A stretch of DNA of 64,000 nucleotides from Heliopora coerulea (taxonomy: Eukaryota; Cnidaria; Anthozoa; Scleralcyonacea; Helioporidae): contig JASJOG010000114.1 in the NCBI GenBank assembly GCA_030142905.1, positions 993,001-1,057,000 on the forward strand. Reading direction: 5' to 3'. This document shows positions 30,920-42,836 of the stretch, one piece after another. Position 1 is the first letter of the stretch. The number at the start of each line of letters is the position of its first letter. The notes beneath the pieces are model-generated. The model saw only the letters and a program-made list of their open reading frames with translations, did no database searches and was not told the origin of the DNA. Both the position numbers and the translations under genes were made by a program.

Positions 30920-33900
30920 ATGAATACAATGAGAAATTTATTGGACGAAGATGTTCCAAATATTAATACTCCTTTATTAAAACCAAAAAAAATTTTAAAA
31001 AATAATTTTGTCGAAAAATCAAAGAAAAAAGCAAATAATTTGTTAGATAAATCCAAAGAAGAATTGCTCAATTTATTTGATAAATATAGAAATTACGCGA
31101 ATGACACAAACAAAGGAGTTAAAAAAATAACAAATTGGTATAATAAATTAAAAAATAATTTTTCAGATATATTTGACAAAATACAAGGTAAAGTTTCAAC
31201 CCCAACTGCAAAATTTAAAATTGATAAAAAAGCTTTGAATGTAACAAAAAAATATCAAATGGATTTGAAAAAATTTGAATTGTCTTTATATGACCCTTTG
31301 ACTCTCTTGAAAAAAATAAAACCATTGGTTATTGAAAAATTAAACAAAAATTCAAGTACAAAACAACAAATAACTCTTGAATGTTTGATGAAAAAAACAA
31401 ATCCAACAACAGGAGAAGAAACTGTGGATAATGCTCATTTTCATAGTTATTATGAAGAAATTTTTGATGGAAGTAATTTTGATGAAATATATGAAAAAAT
31501 TACTTAAAAAATTATTTTGAGTTTTGAAGAATTTTTAAAAAATTCAAGTTTGTGGAAATTTAACAAAGGTTTAAAAATAATTCTTAATATTAATGAAATT
31601 AAAAGATTACTTGCATCATCTTACATTCCTTTACCAGAATTTTTAAAAAACAAAAATGCAATTATCAATCCAAAAAACAATGATGACAAATGTTTATTGT
31701 GGTGCGTGACAATAAATGAACTTTTAAAAACCACACCTGATTTAAAAAACCCTGATAGAATTACAAAAATATTAAAAAAGAAATCTGAAAGTTTTAATGT
31801 TAAAGATGTTAATTTTCCATGTGGATTTTCTGATATTGATAAATTTGAAAAAAATAATAACATTGCAATTAATTTATTTGGATACAATGAAGAAAAAAGA
31901 TTTGGAAACAAAAATCATGAAATTTTTCCTTTGAGAGTAAGCAAAAGAGACTTAGGCAATCATGAAAACTATGTAAATATGTTGTTAATATCGAATGAGA
32001 ATGGTGATATCGGACAAAGTCCTCATCGACCGAAGGTCTCATCGGACAAAGTCCTCAGGACCGTAGGTCCAGCACCAAAGCTGCAAACATTATTGTTTAA
32101 TTAAAAATATGAGTAGATTGTTTTCAACTCAGGTTAATAAACATAAAGAAAAAAAATATATTTGCAACTATTGCTTACAACATTTTAGTAATGAAAATGT
32201 TTTTAAAAATCATTTAGAATATTGTAAAGAGTATCAATGTGGAAAAGCTGTTTATCCAAACAAAGGTGAAAAATTAAAGTTTAAAAATTATAAAAGAATG
32301 CATGATATTCCATTTGTAATTTATGCAGATTTTGAATGCAATTTAAAATTCGAGGATAAAAATATTGGTGAACATACAAAACAATTTCAAAAACATGAAC
32401 CATCTGGATATTGTTATTTGATAAAATGTTTTGATGATAATTTATTTAGACCAAAATTAATAAAATGTAGCAAAAAACCTGGTGAGAATGATTTTGACAT
32501 TTCTTTAAAATTTGTAGAAAGTTTAGAAAATAATATTAAAAAAATACATGAGCAATTTAAATTTCCAAAAAAGATAATATTAAGTGAAAAAGATAAAGTA
32601 GATTTTAGATTAGCTAAAAATTGTTATGCTTGTGGAACCAAATTTGGAAAATCAGAAGAAAAAGTAAAAGAAAATGAAAAAGGAAAAGAACCAAAAAGAA
32701 CCAATTTCACAGATAAAGTTAGAGATCATTGCCATTTTACTGGAAAATATAGAGGAGCTGCTTGTATTAGTTGTAATTCAAAAATGAAAAAAACAAAATT
32801 TATTCCAGTTATATTTCACAATCTACAGAATTATGATAGTCATTTGTTTATTAAAAATCTTGGTGTTTCGGAAGGTGAAATTAATTGTATACCCAACAAT
32901 GAGGAGAAATATATTAGTTTTACAAAAGAAATTATTGTTGATAAATTTGAATCTGAAAAAATAATTACAGAAAAACAACTTCAAAGTAAATATAAAGAAA
33001 ATATTATTGAATGTGAAGAATTATCATCAACCAGTGAAACCAGTGAAAACCCAAAGTATAAAATCAAAGAATTGGTTAATGTAAAAAGACAAATTAGATT
33101 CATTGATAGTTTTAAATTTATGCAAACTAGTTTGGCAAATTTAGTTAATAATTTAGATAAAAATGAATTGAATATTTTGAATAAATTTTATAAAAATGAA
33201 GAACAAAGACAATTATTAACTAGAAAAGGTGTTTTTCCATATGATTGGTTTGATGATATTGAAAAATTAAAAGAAGAAAAACTACCTGATATTTGTGAAT
33301 TTTATTCCAAATTGAATGATGAAAATATATCTGAAGAAGATTACTCACATGCACAAAATGTTTGGGAAAAATTTAAAATTAAAAATATGAGAGAATATCA
33401 TGATTTATATTTGAAAACTGATGTTATTCTTTTAGCTGATGTCTTTGAAAATTTTAGAAAAGTTTGTAAACAAAATTATAAATTGGACCCTGCTTGGTAT
33501 TATACTTCACCAGGATTAGCTTGGGACGCGATGTTAAAAATTACAAAAATTGAATTGGAATTATTGTATGACCCACAAATGTATCTTATGATTGAAAAAG
33601 GAATCAGAGGAGGAATTTCAACGATTGTAAAAAGATATGCAAAAGCAAACAACAAATATATGGAAAACAAATATAATTCTGAAGAAGATAGTGTTTATCT
33701 TCCATATTTGGATGCAAATAATTTATATGGTTGGGCAATGTCTAAAAAACTTCCAACAAAGAATTTCAAATGGATGAAAAACAATGAATTGGAAAATTGG
33801 AAAAAATATAGTTGTATTTTAGAAGTTGATTTGGAATATCCAGAAGATTTACATGATTTACACAATGAATATCCGTTAGCACCAGAAAGATTAAAGATTG

Positions 33901-34928
33901 GTCAAGTTGAAAAATTAACTCCAAATTTGAATAATAAAGAAAAATATGTTTTACATTGTGAAAACTTGAAATTGTATGAAAAGTTGGGATTAAAAATTAC
34001 TCGAATTCATAAAGGAGTAAAATTCCATGAAGATTTTATGAAACAATATATTGATTTGAACACAAATTTGAGAACAAATGCAAAAAATGATTTTGAAAAA
34101 GATTTTTTCAAGTTAATGAATAATTCAGTATTTGGAAAAACAATGGAAAATGTGAGAAATAGAGTTAATATTCAACTGGTTAACAGAAAAGAAAAAGCAT
34201 TAAAACTATTTTCAAAAACCAACTTTGACAAAAGAACTATATTTTCTGAAAATTTAATTGCAATTCATATGTATAAAACAAAAATTAAACTAGATAAACC
34301 AATATATTTAGGAATGAGTATATTAGATTTATCAAAGACTTTAATGTATGATTTTCACTATAATTATATTAAAAAAAAATATGATGAAAATGCATCATTA
34401 TTATTTACCGACACTGATAGTTTAATGTATGAAATTAAAACTGAAGATTTTTATAAAGATATTTCTCCAGATGTAAAAAATATGTTTGATACAAGTAATT
34501 ATTCAAAAGAACATAAAAGTGGAATTAAAACCGGGTTAAACAAAAAAGTAATTGGAATGATGAAAGATGAGTGTGGTGGAAAACAAATTGAAGAATTTGT
34601 GGGGTTGAGAGCAAAATTATATCTTATAAAATGTGTGGAGACTGTGAAGACGGTGGGGTAAAAGAAGAAAAAAAATGTTATCAAAAAAGAAATAACATTT
34701 CAAAATTATAAAGATTGTTTATTTGATGGAGAAGAACAAATAAGAAAGATGAATTTGATAAGACATAGAAATCATGATTTGTATACAGAAAGTGTTGAAA
34801 AAATTGCATTATCAGCAAAAGATGACAAACGAAACATACTTGAAAATAAAATTGATACACTTGCATTTGGTCATTACATGAATGATATGGTTGAAGAATA
34901 TGAAAAAATATTTGGATTCAAACCATAA
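30920..34928 (+). pseudogene. polB: Protein-primed-type DNA polymerase B (B)
   Basis: About 1,330 codons. The N-terminal region (30920-32104) includes a YIPLPEFLKNKNAIIN block; a C2H2-like finger (CNYCLQHF...HLEYC) is at about 32160-32225. Exonuclease ExoI is YADFEC (about 32322), and ExoIII is in YHDLYLKTDVILLADVF. Polymerase motif A is YLDANNLYGWAM (about 33705-33740), motif B is FFKLMNNSVFGKTMEN, motif C is FTDTDSLMYE (about 34405). Breaks: TAA at 31505-31507; a hairpin block at 32011-32069 with a frame change and TAG; and a frame change at about 34640-34690. The catalytic residues themselves are preserved. It replicates the element from its ends. Confidence 0.9.
32011..32069. repeat. Four GC micro-hairpins that interrupt polB (B)
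   Basis: GGAC-AAA-GTCC (32011-32021), GACC-GAA-GGTC (32027-32037), GGAC-AAA-GTCC again (32043-32053) and GGACC-GTA-GGTCC (32057-32069). They sit exactly where C polB reads on without insertion. Here the insertion changes the reading frame and brings a TAG, so the hairpins themselves damage this gene. Confidence 0.85.
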
Positions 34929-34959
34929 AAAATTATAAACTTTATTTTATGATTTTTAC

Positions 34960-35274
34960 ATTTTTGAAATTTTGAAAATGTGAGAAATTTCATTAATTTT
35001 GAAAATGTGAGAAATTTGATTAAGTTTGAAAATGTGAGAAATTTGATTAAGTTTGAGAATGCAAATAATTTAAGTAAATTTGGGAATCCGGTTTGAACCA
35101 GATTTGGTAGGTTATTAAAATGATTGACAGCTTCCAAGAAACCGGAAGTAATTTCTTGTAATTTGATGACGTCATAAGAATGATTGACAGGTGTTAACGT
35201 CATTGGGAAACCGGAAGTAAATGTGACAAAATGTGCTGGAAAACTGTGCTGGAATCCCCACTTTATAGACTACT
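34960..35274 (+). repeat. Polinton B right TIR with tandem repeats
   Basis: Inverse of the left TIR. About three to four 27-bp units (TTTGAAAATGTGAGAAATTT core) lie at 34965-35065, then the unique outer part ending ...CTTTATAGACTACT. Confidence 0.9.
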
Positions 35275-35379
35275 AAATATTCTTCTATTATTTCTTTCAT
35301 GTCTTTTTTGTTTGGATTGTAAAAAGTTACAAGTTTTGAAATATTTTCCCTGTAAGGTTTTGCAATAGATGTTAGCTGC
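35275..35379 (-). pseudogene. Polinton C packaging ATPase, middle piece between B and D
   Basis: About 105 bp of ATPase coding DNA remain between the right end of B and the left end of D. On the minus strand they read QLTSIAKPYRENISKLVTFY and then NPNKKDM, matching the intact B ATPase closely. The right AAATAT copy is at 35275-35280 and the left TGC copy of the D duplication at 35377-35379. Confidence 0.85.
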
Positions 35380-35853
35380 TAGACTAAGAGGAGATTTCCA
35401 GAAGAGGCCTAAAAAATGAGAAACGTAGCACACCCTCTACATATTTGGTCTGACATCACAAAATGATAGGGCAATACCCATAGAACATTTTTAGGTATGA
35501 TGTACTGATGTACGGGTGGGACATCATTGTGCTTGGGGCTCATTTTTGACTGCCGGTAAGGCCCCTGTGATTTAAGCATATTTTTAGTATGATTAGTTTA
35601 TACAAGTTCAACTCAACATTACTCCCCTCAAGTTAAGCCTAGACATTTTTTAATTAGTTCAAGCATTACTGGTGTGAATATCTTATATTTTAAGGTGTAA
35701 AACGTCTTAACCAGGTATACATGATAACCGTTGCTATGGTAATTTTTAATTAAGGCTATTTACGCGATAATTAGTATTACAATGTAGATTCTTTTGAATA
35801 ATGACCAGACTTCTTTATCCATCAACTTAAGTTAATCAAACAAAACAATATTT
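35380..35853 (+). repeat. Element D left TIR
   Basis: About 470 bp, roughly 85-90% identical by eye to the inverse of 42379-42836. The outermost 50 bp are the least alike. Confidence 0.8.
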
Positions 35854-36701
35854 GTGACATCAAAATATTATTTTCCAGAACTCGGCATGTACCCAGTAAT
35901 TATATCTCTACCACTTTATTTATCTAATTCCCTTAGCAAGAGATTCAACTGAAAATTTTTGTCAGAATCAATAGAGATTCTCAGCAAAAAGCTACCTCTA
36001 ATTGCCTGATGTGTCTTTTTTGCTTTTATAATGACGTTTGCAATTCTTACTCAATTGAAAACTTCCCAGAGTGCAAAGGGAGTAAGGCTCCCACAATGCA
36101 ATTGGTACTTACAGACTGTTTAGTTCAGCCATATTGGATTTTGGCTCAACACTGTTTTCTTTCACAGGTAAGGTTTTGACCTTAAAAACACATTCAGTTT
36201 CAGTTTAGGAGTAGTTTTATGTTGTTGAGAGCAGTTTATCTGAAGATGTGCACAAATCAGAGAGCAAATTTCCTTTTTTATGTTGAAAATTACGGATATT
36301 TAAATGTGTGGCTAGCGAATGACTGACTGTGTGCAAAGATTTTGAGTTGTAAGCACATCCCATTCCATTATTTATAAGTAATTCTGTTTTGTTAAGGAAA
36401 TCTATCTGGTTATGTACAAATTATTGACGATGAAACACGTTCTGTAAAAGTTTTTATCAGTAATTTTGCTTTGCTTAGAACAATTTATCTGAAACTATAC
36501 ACAAATCTATAGAGCAAATTTCCGATTTTATCTTCAAAAGTACATATATTCAAACATATTGCCAGCAAACAACTAACTGTGTAGGACATGTTTTCTTTTT
36601 TGAATTCAGAAGTTAATCACTGCTAACTTTAGGAAAGCAGGTTTCCTGATCAGAGGAAAGAATCTATGATTCCTTTTTACTTTCTCTTAAGATGATTGGT
36701 A
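35854..36701. other. Element D 5' non-coding region
   Basis: Between the left TIR and the first recognisable codon. No open frame. A GCCATATTGG...TTTCACAG|GTAAGG stretch near 36130-36170 could be part of a 5' exon/intron boundary, not proven. Confidence 0.4.
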
Positions 36702-39700
36702 ATGGCTAGTTGCACTGAAAGCAGTGAGGAAGAAAGCGAAGTGAGGCTTCTGCCTCAAAAAAAGAAGCCCAAATCAGATACAGACTTAACAAAATGTATT
36801 ATTTGTCAAGAAAAAAGCAGTGAAAGACTAAGAAGTCCTACCGAAGCTCGATTGATATCGTTTAAAGAAGCTGTAGAGGTTAGGAAAGATGAAACTTTCC
36901 ACAGGATTTCGTTGACTTTTGAAAATTTAGAAGCTCTAGATGTTGTCTGACACGGCAAGTGTTTTTAAAGTTATACAAGCAAGAGAAATCTTAGCTTTAT
37001 TAAACCATTACCTTTTGCTGAAAGTCAAGAAAGGCACGTTGACAGACCAAGTTCAAGATCGCAAGTTAATGCAATGGATTGGTCCCTTTGTCTATTTTGC
37101 CAGCAGAAAAAGTCAAAGGGGACAACAAAACTTATGAACATTTCAACATTTGATTCATGCAAGGCTATAGAGGAGGCTGCACGAAGAAGGAGTGATGAGA
37201 GCATGCTGTTGAAGATTTCAGGAGTTGATTTGATTGCTGCGGAGGCCAAGTATCATAAACACTGCCACTCCCAATATGTAAGTAAATCCAACCTAATGTT
37301 TGCTGACTTTCGAGTTGATGGGGAGGAAGATGTTTACACCCAAGCTTTCCAAAAACTGAGACAGGACATCAAACCTCAGAATCAGGAGTGGCCCTTGATG
37401 TGAAAACCCTCTTGGACTCTTACCAGGAAATTTTACAACACCTTGGCTGCAACACGGCAAAAAGTTACAAGTCAGAGAGGTTAAAATGCAGACTGCAGCA
37501 AAGTTTTCAAGAGGAAATTGTCTTTCAGAAGCTACCGGATCCCTCGAAGCCAGAGTTGGTTTACTCTAGCTCTATATCTTTGCAGGATGTCATCAATTCA
37601 GCCGCTAAGAAAAGTTGCCATTTGGCTAAAATGTCAGCGTCTTCTGAAGATGAAACCTCAAAAAGCCAGGGTCAGAATGATGTCAATTCCATACTATACC
37701 ATGCCGCTCAAATACTGAGGTCAAGCATACAGAGTGAAAGCAAAAGTCTAGGGATTCAACCTGTTGATGTGGAGGACATCAGTGCCTGTAAAGTGAAGAG
37801 TTTAATGCCTAAAGATCTTTACAAATTCTTGTGCTTGGTGATCTCGAATCCAGATAAAGTTGATGTATCTGCTCCGACTGCTTCCAATGCCACAGATGAG
37901 CGACATATTTTAGTAATTGCACAAGATCTAATATATGCAACAACTCATGGTTGTGTGAAGACCCCTAAGCACATTGGTTTGGCGATGTCTGTTCACCATA
38001 TGACAGGTTCAAAGCTCCTGGTAACGATGTTAAACAGATTCAGTCACTGCTGTTCTTATGATGACATAGAAGTAGTTGACACTAGCCTAGCATTAGACAT
38101 TATAGCCAGCTCAGAAAATCTGGGTGCTGTTGTTCCATCTAACATTTCACCAGGAGTGTTCGTTCAAGTCACGGGAGACAATAACGATATCAATGAGGAG
38201 ACATTAGACGGCAAGCAAACTACTCATGCCACTACACTTGTCCTGTACCAAAGAAAGCAACAAGGACCAAAACCGAAACCTGCAGTTCGTCCTGCCCATT
38301 CACAAAAACGACGGTCTCTTAACATCTCAGATGCAAATCCACCCCTGTTGGAGTTTGGTGCTTGTGGCAAACGGCCTGCTGTAACCTTTTACAAAGACAA
38401 AATAGAAGAAGAGTGGTTTCAGTCCTCAAGCTCGCTCTGTACCACTGCAATTCAGATGGATTTTGGTTGGTTTTTAACACGTCTGTGTACCCACCAGTTG
38501 TTTAGTGAAAATCTACCTAACCACGACAGCAAAGTTTTTCAGCCCTTGCCAAGTTGGAGTGGGTTTAACGCAAAGATAGCAAGTGAGCCGCCACCCTTGA
38601 CCTCTGTTGGTTACTGTCCAATGATCAATGGTTCACCTACTGAATACAGTACAGTTTACACTGCCATGAAGAACGTCCAAGCAATGATGGATGTACTACA
38701 CCAGAAGCACAGTGTAATTACGTTTGACCTTGCAATCTACATGAAGGCCAGAGGTTCAGTGGCGACGGCCTGAAGAATTTAAGAACACAGTGATCCGAAT
38801 GGGAGGTTTTCATATAGCATTAAACTTCCTCTCAGTTATTGGAAAGATTTTCCAGGACAGTGGCATTGAAGACCTGCTAATAGAATCTGGTGTGTATGGA
38901 TGCCACACGGCATCTATGCTATTGAAGGGGAAGTCATACAACAGAGGTGTGTGTGCACATAAGCTTGTTCTCGAAGCACTACTGAGACTGCAGTGGCAAG
39001 CATTTGGAGCTTGGATGGAAGCTGAGGATGTCGAGCTCCCAACAGTATATCAGTGCCAGTGTTTATCTTTAATAAACTGTTGTCAGAGAGAACGTAATGA
39101 TGTAGCCTCTCTGAAGACCTCATTCGGTCTTCTCTGCGACAAACTCCCACAACTTCAACAAATATTCGTGAGATTCTACACAGAAGCTAGTCAGCAGTCT
39201 AAACTATTCCACTTCTGGAATATGTATATTGACATTGTTCTATTGCTGTTGCGCTTCATTCGAGCTGAACGAGAGGGATCATGGAAACTTCATTTGAAAG
39301 CCATTGCAGAAATGGTACCATACTTCTTTTCAATGGATCGCATTAACTATTCCAGGTATGTGGGCAATCGATTTATTCTGATTATCTTTTTTCGTACCTT
39401 TCAGATTGACTGCAAATCGTGTATCAGTACTAATGAACAGTAGCCTAAATTGGATATATTAAAATTGAACTTTAAAAGAGTCATCGCTACGAGGATTAGA
39501 GGTCTTATATCATTAGGATTTGTAAGGATTTACTCCCCTTTGCTTCGAAATGATGTGTTTTGTTTAAGACTGAATTATAATATATCGAACTTATTACGGG
39601 ATTTATTCTTTATCCCAAGTGGTGAACGTGTTTGTTCAAACATGTGAAGAGATCTACACATTATCATAGGATGTTACCTTATTATGTGGTTAGCTTTAAC

Positions 39701-41933
39701 TTTCTCACTTACCTGGCCCCTTCTTATGTTTCTCTTATTTTGACCTCTCTCCAATAAATTGCAGGTGGCTCCCAATCTACTTGGCTGATATGCTGCTGCT
39801 TCCCACTCACACTCCAGAAGTTTACAAAGAATTCCTAAATGGCAACCACCCAGTGAGTAGATCAAGTCAACCCTTTAGCCAAGTTTGGACTGACATGGCC
39901 TTAGAACAAACCATCAATTTCGACAGCAAGACTAGAGGGGGTATTGTTGGCTTGACACAAAATGCTTTGGCACTAGACAGATGGTATATAACAAGTCACA
40001 AGAGAGCTGAGCTAACTGCTGCAACCAAGCGACTTTGCAACCTTGAAGACTCTGACAAGATTGGGACTCACAAGGAGGCAGGTTCCCAAAGAGTAAAGAG
40101 GGATGAAAACGATGTTCAGCGGCTGATTAACACCATTACTAATACCATGTCAAACCCTTTTGATTTGAGTGAGGCATCGAGGGAAGACCCAGTTCCATTA
40201 CAAAACATCCCACTGGACTCGTTATGCCGCATGACGCGGCAGAGCAGCTCATTGACTGTTTCAGCACAGGAGCAGAAGAAGCAAAGAAATTTAGGAGACA
40301 AAGAATGGACAGTGATGAGGTATCCTTTTGGAGCAAGATATCGAAATTGAATTTGAAAACATTTGCTTCTCTGGCAAAAACAAATCAAATCAAATGCGCA
40401 GATGAGAAGATCATCACTATTTCAGCTGATAGGAATTTGTTTGGAAGACTTCTCATTGCTGCAAAGTGTCGTGACGTTGATGTGAAAGAGGTCCTGAGAT
40501 ATGAACTGTCCACCGTGCCCTTTGCATTGGCACATGCAGATGGTGCTTTAAGGAAAACTACGAAAAGTGTCCTAATGGCTGAGGTTGAACGAGAATGTCA
40601 AGCACAAGGAAGACTTCCTGAAAGTGCACTATCAACCGCATTCATTTTTGATGCAATGGCTCTTGTCCAGACGTTGAAGTCTGCAGGCTCCCGCACGTTC
40701 GGAGACCTAGCTGAAAGATACTTTAATGTGCTCTTCACACCTCTACAACAAGGTCAGTGCAGAAGAGTAGATGTTGTCTTTGACCGCTATGATGTTCAAG
40801 AGTCCATAAAGGAAAGTGAAAGAGTTAGGAGGGGTTCAAGCAGAGCTCTTGAGATCCAAATCACAAACAAGCATACACCAGTTCCAAAGCAATGGGGGAA
40901 GTTTATCAGCAACCAGAATAACAAGGTTAACCTTTCCAACTTACTTAACAACTTACTTCCTGATCAAGAGCTGGTAATTGGAGGTGGCTTTGAAGATCCA
41001 ACAGATGCAGTTGTTGTAACCCGTGGACGTACGGATCCCCTTGCAGAGCTGAGATCAAACCATGAAGAAGTCGACACAAGGATGATCCTTCATGTGTGGC
41101 ACACTTCTTCCACTAAAGAGAGGATTGTCATTCAGTCCCCTGATACAGATGTTGCTGTATTAGCTATCCATGCATACCAGAGGATACAGTGCAACGAAAT
41201 TTGGTTCAAGAAAGGCGTCAAAGATAAGGCTCGCTTTATCCCTGTCCATCTTATTGCTGAGAAGCTTGGTAGGAGTGTTTGTGCAGCGATTCCAGCATTC
41301 CATGCCCTAACTGGCTGTGATTCTACAAGTGGGTTGTTTCAGATCGGCAAAAAGAAAGGATGGAAGGTATTAGTCAAATATCCCAGTCTCCATGACAGTG
41401 TTGACAACCTTGGCAGTCAGATTCCACCACCAGCGCTCACTGTTGAAGCCTGTGAAAGGTTTATTTGCTCCCTTTATACAACCAACAAGAAGGCAGGGGT
41501 AACAGCTGATGACATATGCTATTGGATGTTTTGCCAAAAGCACCAAAGAAGTGAAAGTTTACCACCCACAAGCAACAGCTTGCGACACCACATTGAACGT
41601 GCTAACTACCAGGCGTATGTGTGGAAACACTGCTTGAATGCAACACAGCAACTCCCGTCGCCAGTCAGCAACAGATGGAAGAAAGTGGATGGTGTGTTGG
41701 AACCACTTTTGATGTCCAAGGATCCAGCACCACAAGGGCTGCTTGAACTGACGACTTGCAAATGTACCAAATCTGTCTGCAGAAGGGATGACTTGTGTCC
41801 TTGCAAAGCCCACGAGATGCCCTGTACAGAGGCATGCCTTTGTATGAATGATGAAAGTTGCCAAAATCCTCACAAGCCAGTTGATGTAACACCTGGAAGC
41901 AGTGAAGACGAGCTAACAGATGCTGACGTTTAG
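36702..41933 (+). pseudogene. Element D transposase-like protein, spliced, with breaks
   Basis: In order: CIICQEKSSERL (zinc-binding CxxC, about 36800); CLFCQQKK ... YHKHCHSQY (second CxxC...HxxxC, 37090-37275); a long middle region with HHMTGSKLLVTMLNRFSHC and PSNISPGVFVQVTGDNNDIN; WRRPEEFKNTVIRMGGFH; and a GT-AG intron (39356-39764) joining SR to WLPIYLADM. Then HEEVDTRMILHVWHTSS, IVIQSPDTDVAVLAIHA and FHALTGCDST, whose acidic residues fit a PIN/XPG-like nuclease. It ends in a Cys-rich tail (CKCTKSVCRRDDLCPCKAHE). Frame changes occur near 36947, 37395, 38755 and 40206. The 569-codon last segment is intact. Confidence 0.75.
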
Positions 41934-42378
41934 CCTCTAGTACTCTAGTAACAACAATATACATTCAAGTTTTGGTATTTAAACTATGGCGTTCACTGTC
42001 CCCCAAAATTCAATTTCTGAATTTTGATTCTAATTTTAGTATTCCATATTGCAGTTTTAAAGTTTATACGTAAATTATGCAATGGAAAGTTCAAGTCCTC
42101 AATTTGTTCACTCCTCTCATCGATTTGAAAACTATCTTCAAAACCAAAGGTCGTGCCATTTTGATATCAAAATCTGTTTTCAGATTTCACGTACAAAATG
42201 TCTTATTGGCAGTGGTTACCGTGAAAACATTGTTCAGATTTTGTCAAGATAGTGAAAGATTATTGTGAGCAAAAAGAGAAAATAAAGGAACAAGTTTTGA
42301 CCATAATCACTGTAGTAAACAGCAATTGTTAAGGGACAGATGCATTATTTTGAAAGCTGAATAACTTTAAATTCAAAA
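41934..42378. other. Element D 3' non-coding region
   Basis: From the stop codon to the right TIR. Contains TATTGCAGTTTTAAAG and AGAGAAAATAAAGGAAC (a possible AATAAA polyadenylation signal near 42278). No gene. Confidence 0.45.
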
Positions 42379-42836
42379 ATATTGTTTTGTTTGATTAATT
42401 TAAGATGATGGATAAAGAAGTGATAAGTTTGGTCGTTATTCTAAAGAATCTAATGCTAATTATCGCTTAAATACCCTTAAAAATTACCATAGCAACGGTT
42501 ACCATGGAAACCTGGTTAAGTTGTTTCACACATAAAAATAAAAGATATTCACACCAGTAATGCTTGAACTAATTTAAAACTGTCTAGGCTTAACGTAAGG
42601 GGAGTAATGTCAACTTGAACATGTATAAACTAATCATACTAAAAATATGCTTAAATCACAGGGGCCTTACCAGCAGTCACAAATGAGCCCCAAGCACAAC
42701 GACATCCCACCAGTACGTTGGTACATCATACCTAAAAATGTTCTATGGGTATTGCCCTATCATTTTGTGATGCCAGACCAAATATGTAGAGGGTGTGCTA
42801 TGTCTCGATTTTTTCAGGGTTCTACCTCCTAGACTA
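42379..42836 (+). repeat. Element D right TIR
   Basis: Inverse of 35380-35853, including the shared inner block around AAACAATATT and the outer block ATAGGGCAATACCCATAGAA. Confidence 0.8.

Larger units (their letters stand above)
18691..35274 (+). mobile_element. Polinton/Maverick B, 16.6 kb, most complete copy
   Basis: Begins AGTAGTCTATAAAGTGGGG, ends with the inverse, and is flanked by the exact 6-bp duplication AAATAT (18685-18690 and 35275-35280) inside the ATPase gene of C. Gene order: MGN protein (+); coiled-coil, ATPase, capsid, membrane protein and integrase (-); TM-tailed protein, penton, fibre, five small genes and polB (+). TIRs are about 97% identical over the outer 225 bp by eye, making it the youngest of the three Polintons, as nesting requires. 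Several genes have single breaks. Confidence 0.93.
35380..42836 (+). mobile_element. Academ-like DNA transposon D (7.46 kb)
   Basis: Termini TAGACTAAGAGG... and its inverse ...CCTCCTAGACTA, with long inverted repeats (about 460-475 bp) and a 3-bp duplication TGC (35377-35379, 42837-42839). Removing D plus one TGC restores the ATPase frame of Polinton C, fixing the boundaries. It carries one spliced gene with a CxxC...HxxxC N-terminus and a PIN/XPG-nuclease-like C-terminal half, without a helicase. This fits the AcademX type as I know it; the superfamily name is less certain than the boundaries. Confidence 0.7.

Noticed and set aside
36696..41933. Host gene with an intron
   Set aside because: The coding region is enclosed by about 470-bp inverted repeats and a TGC duplication, and it sits inside a Polinton gene; it belongs to transposon D.
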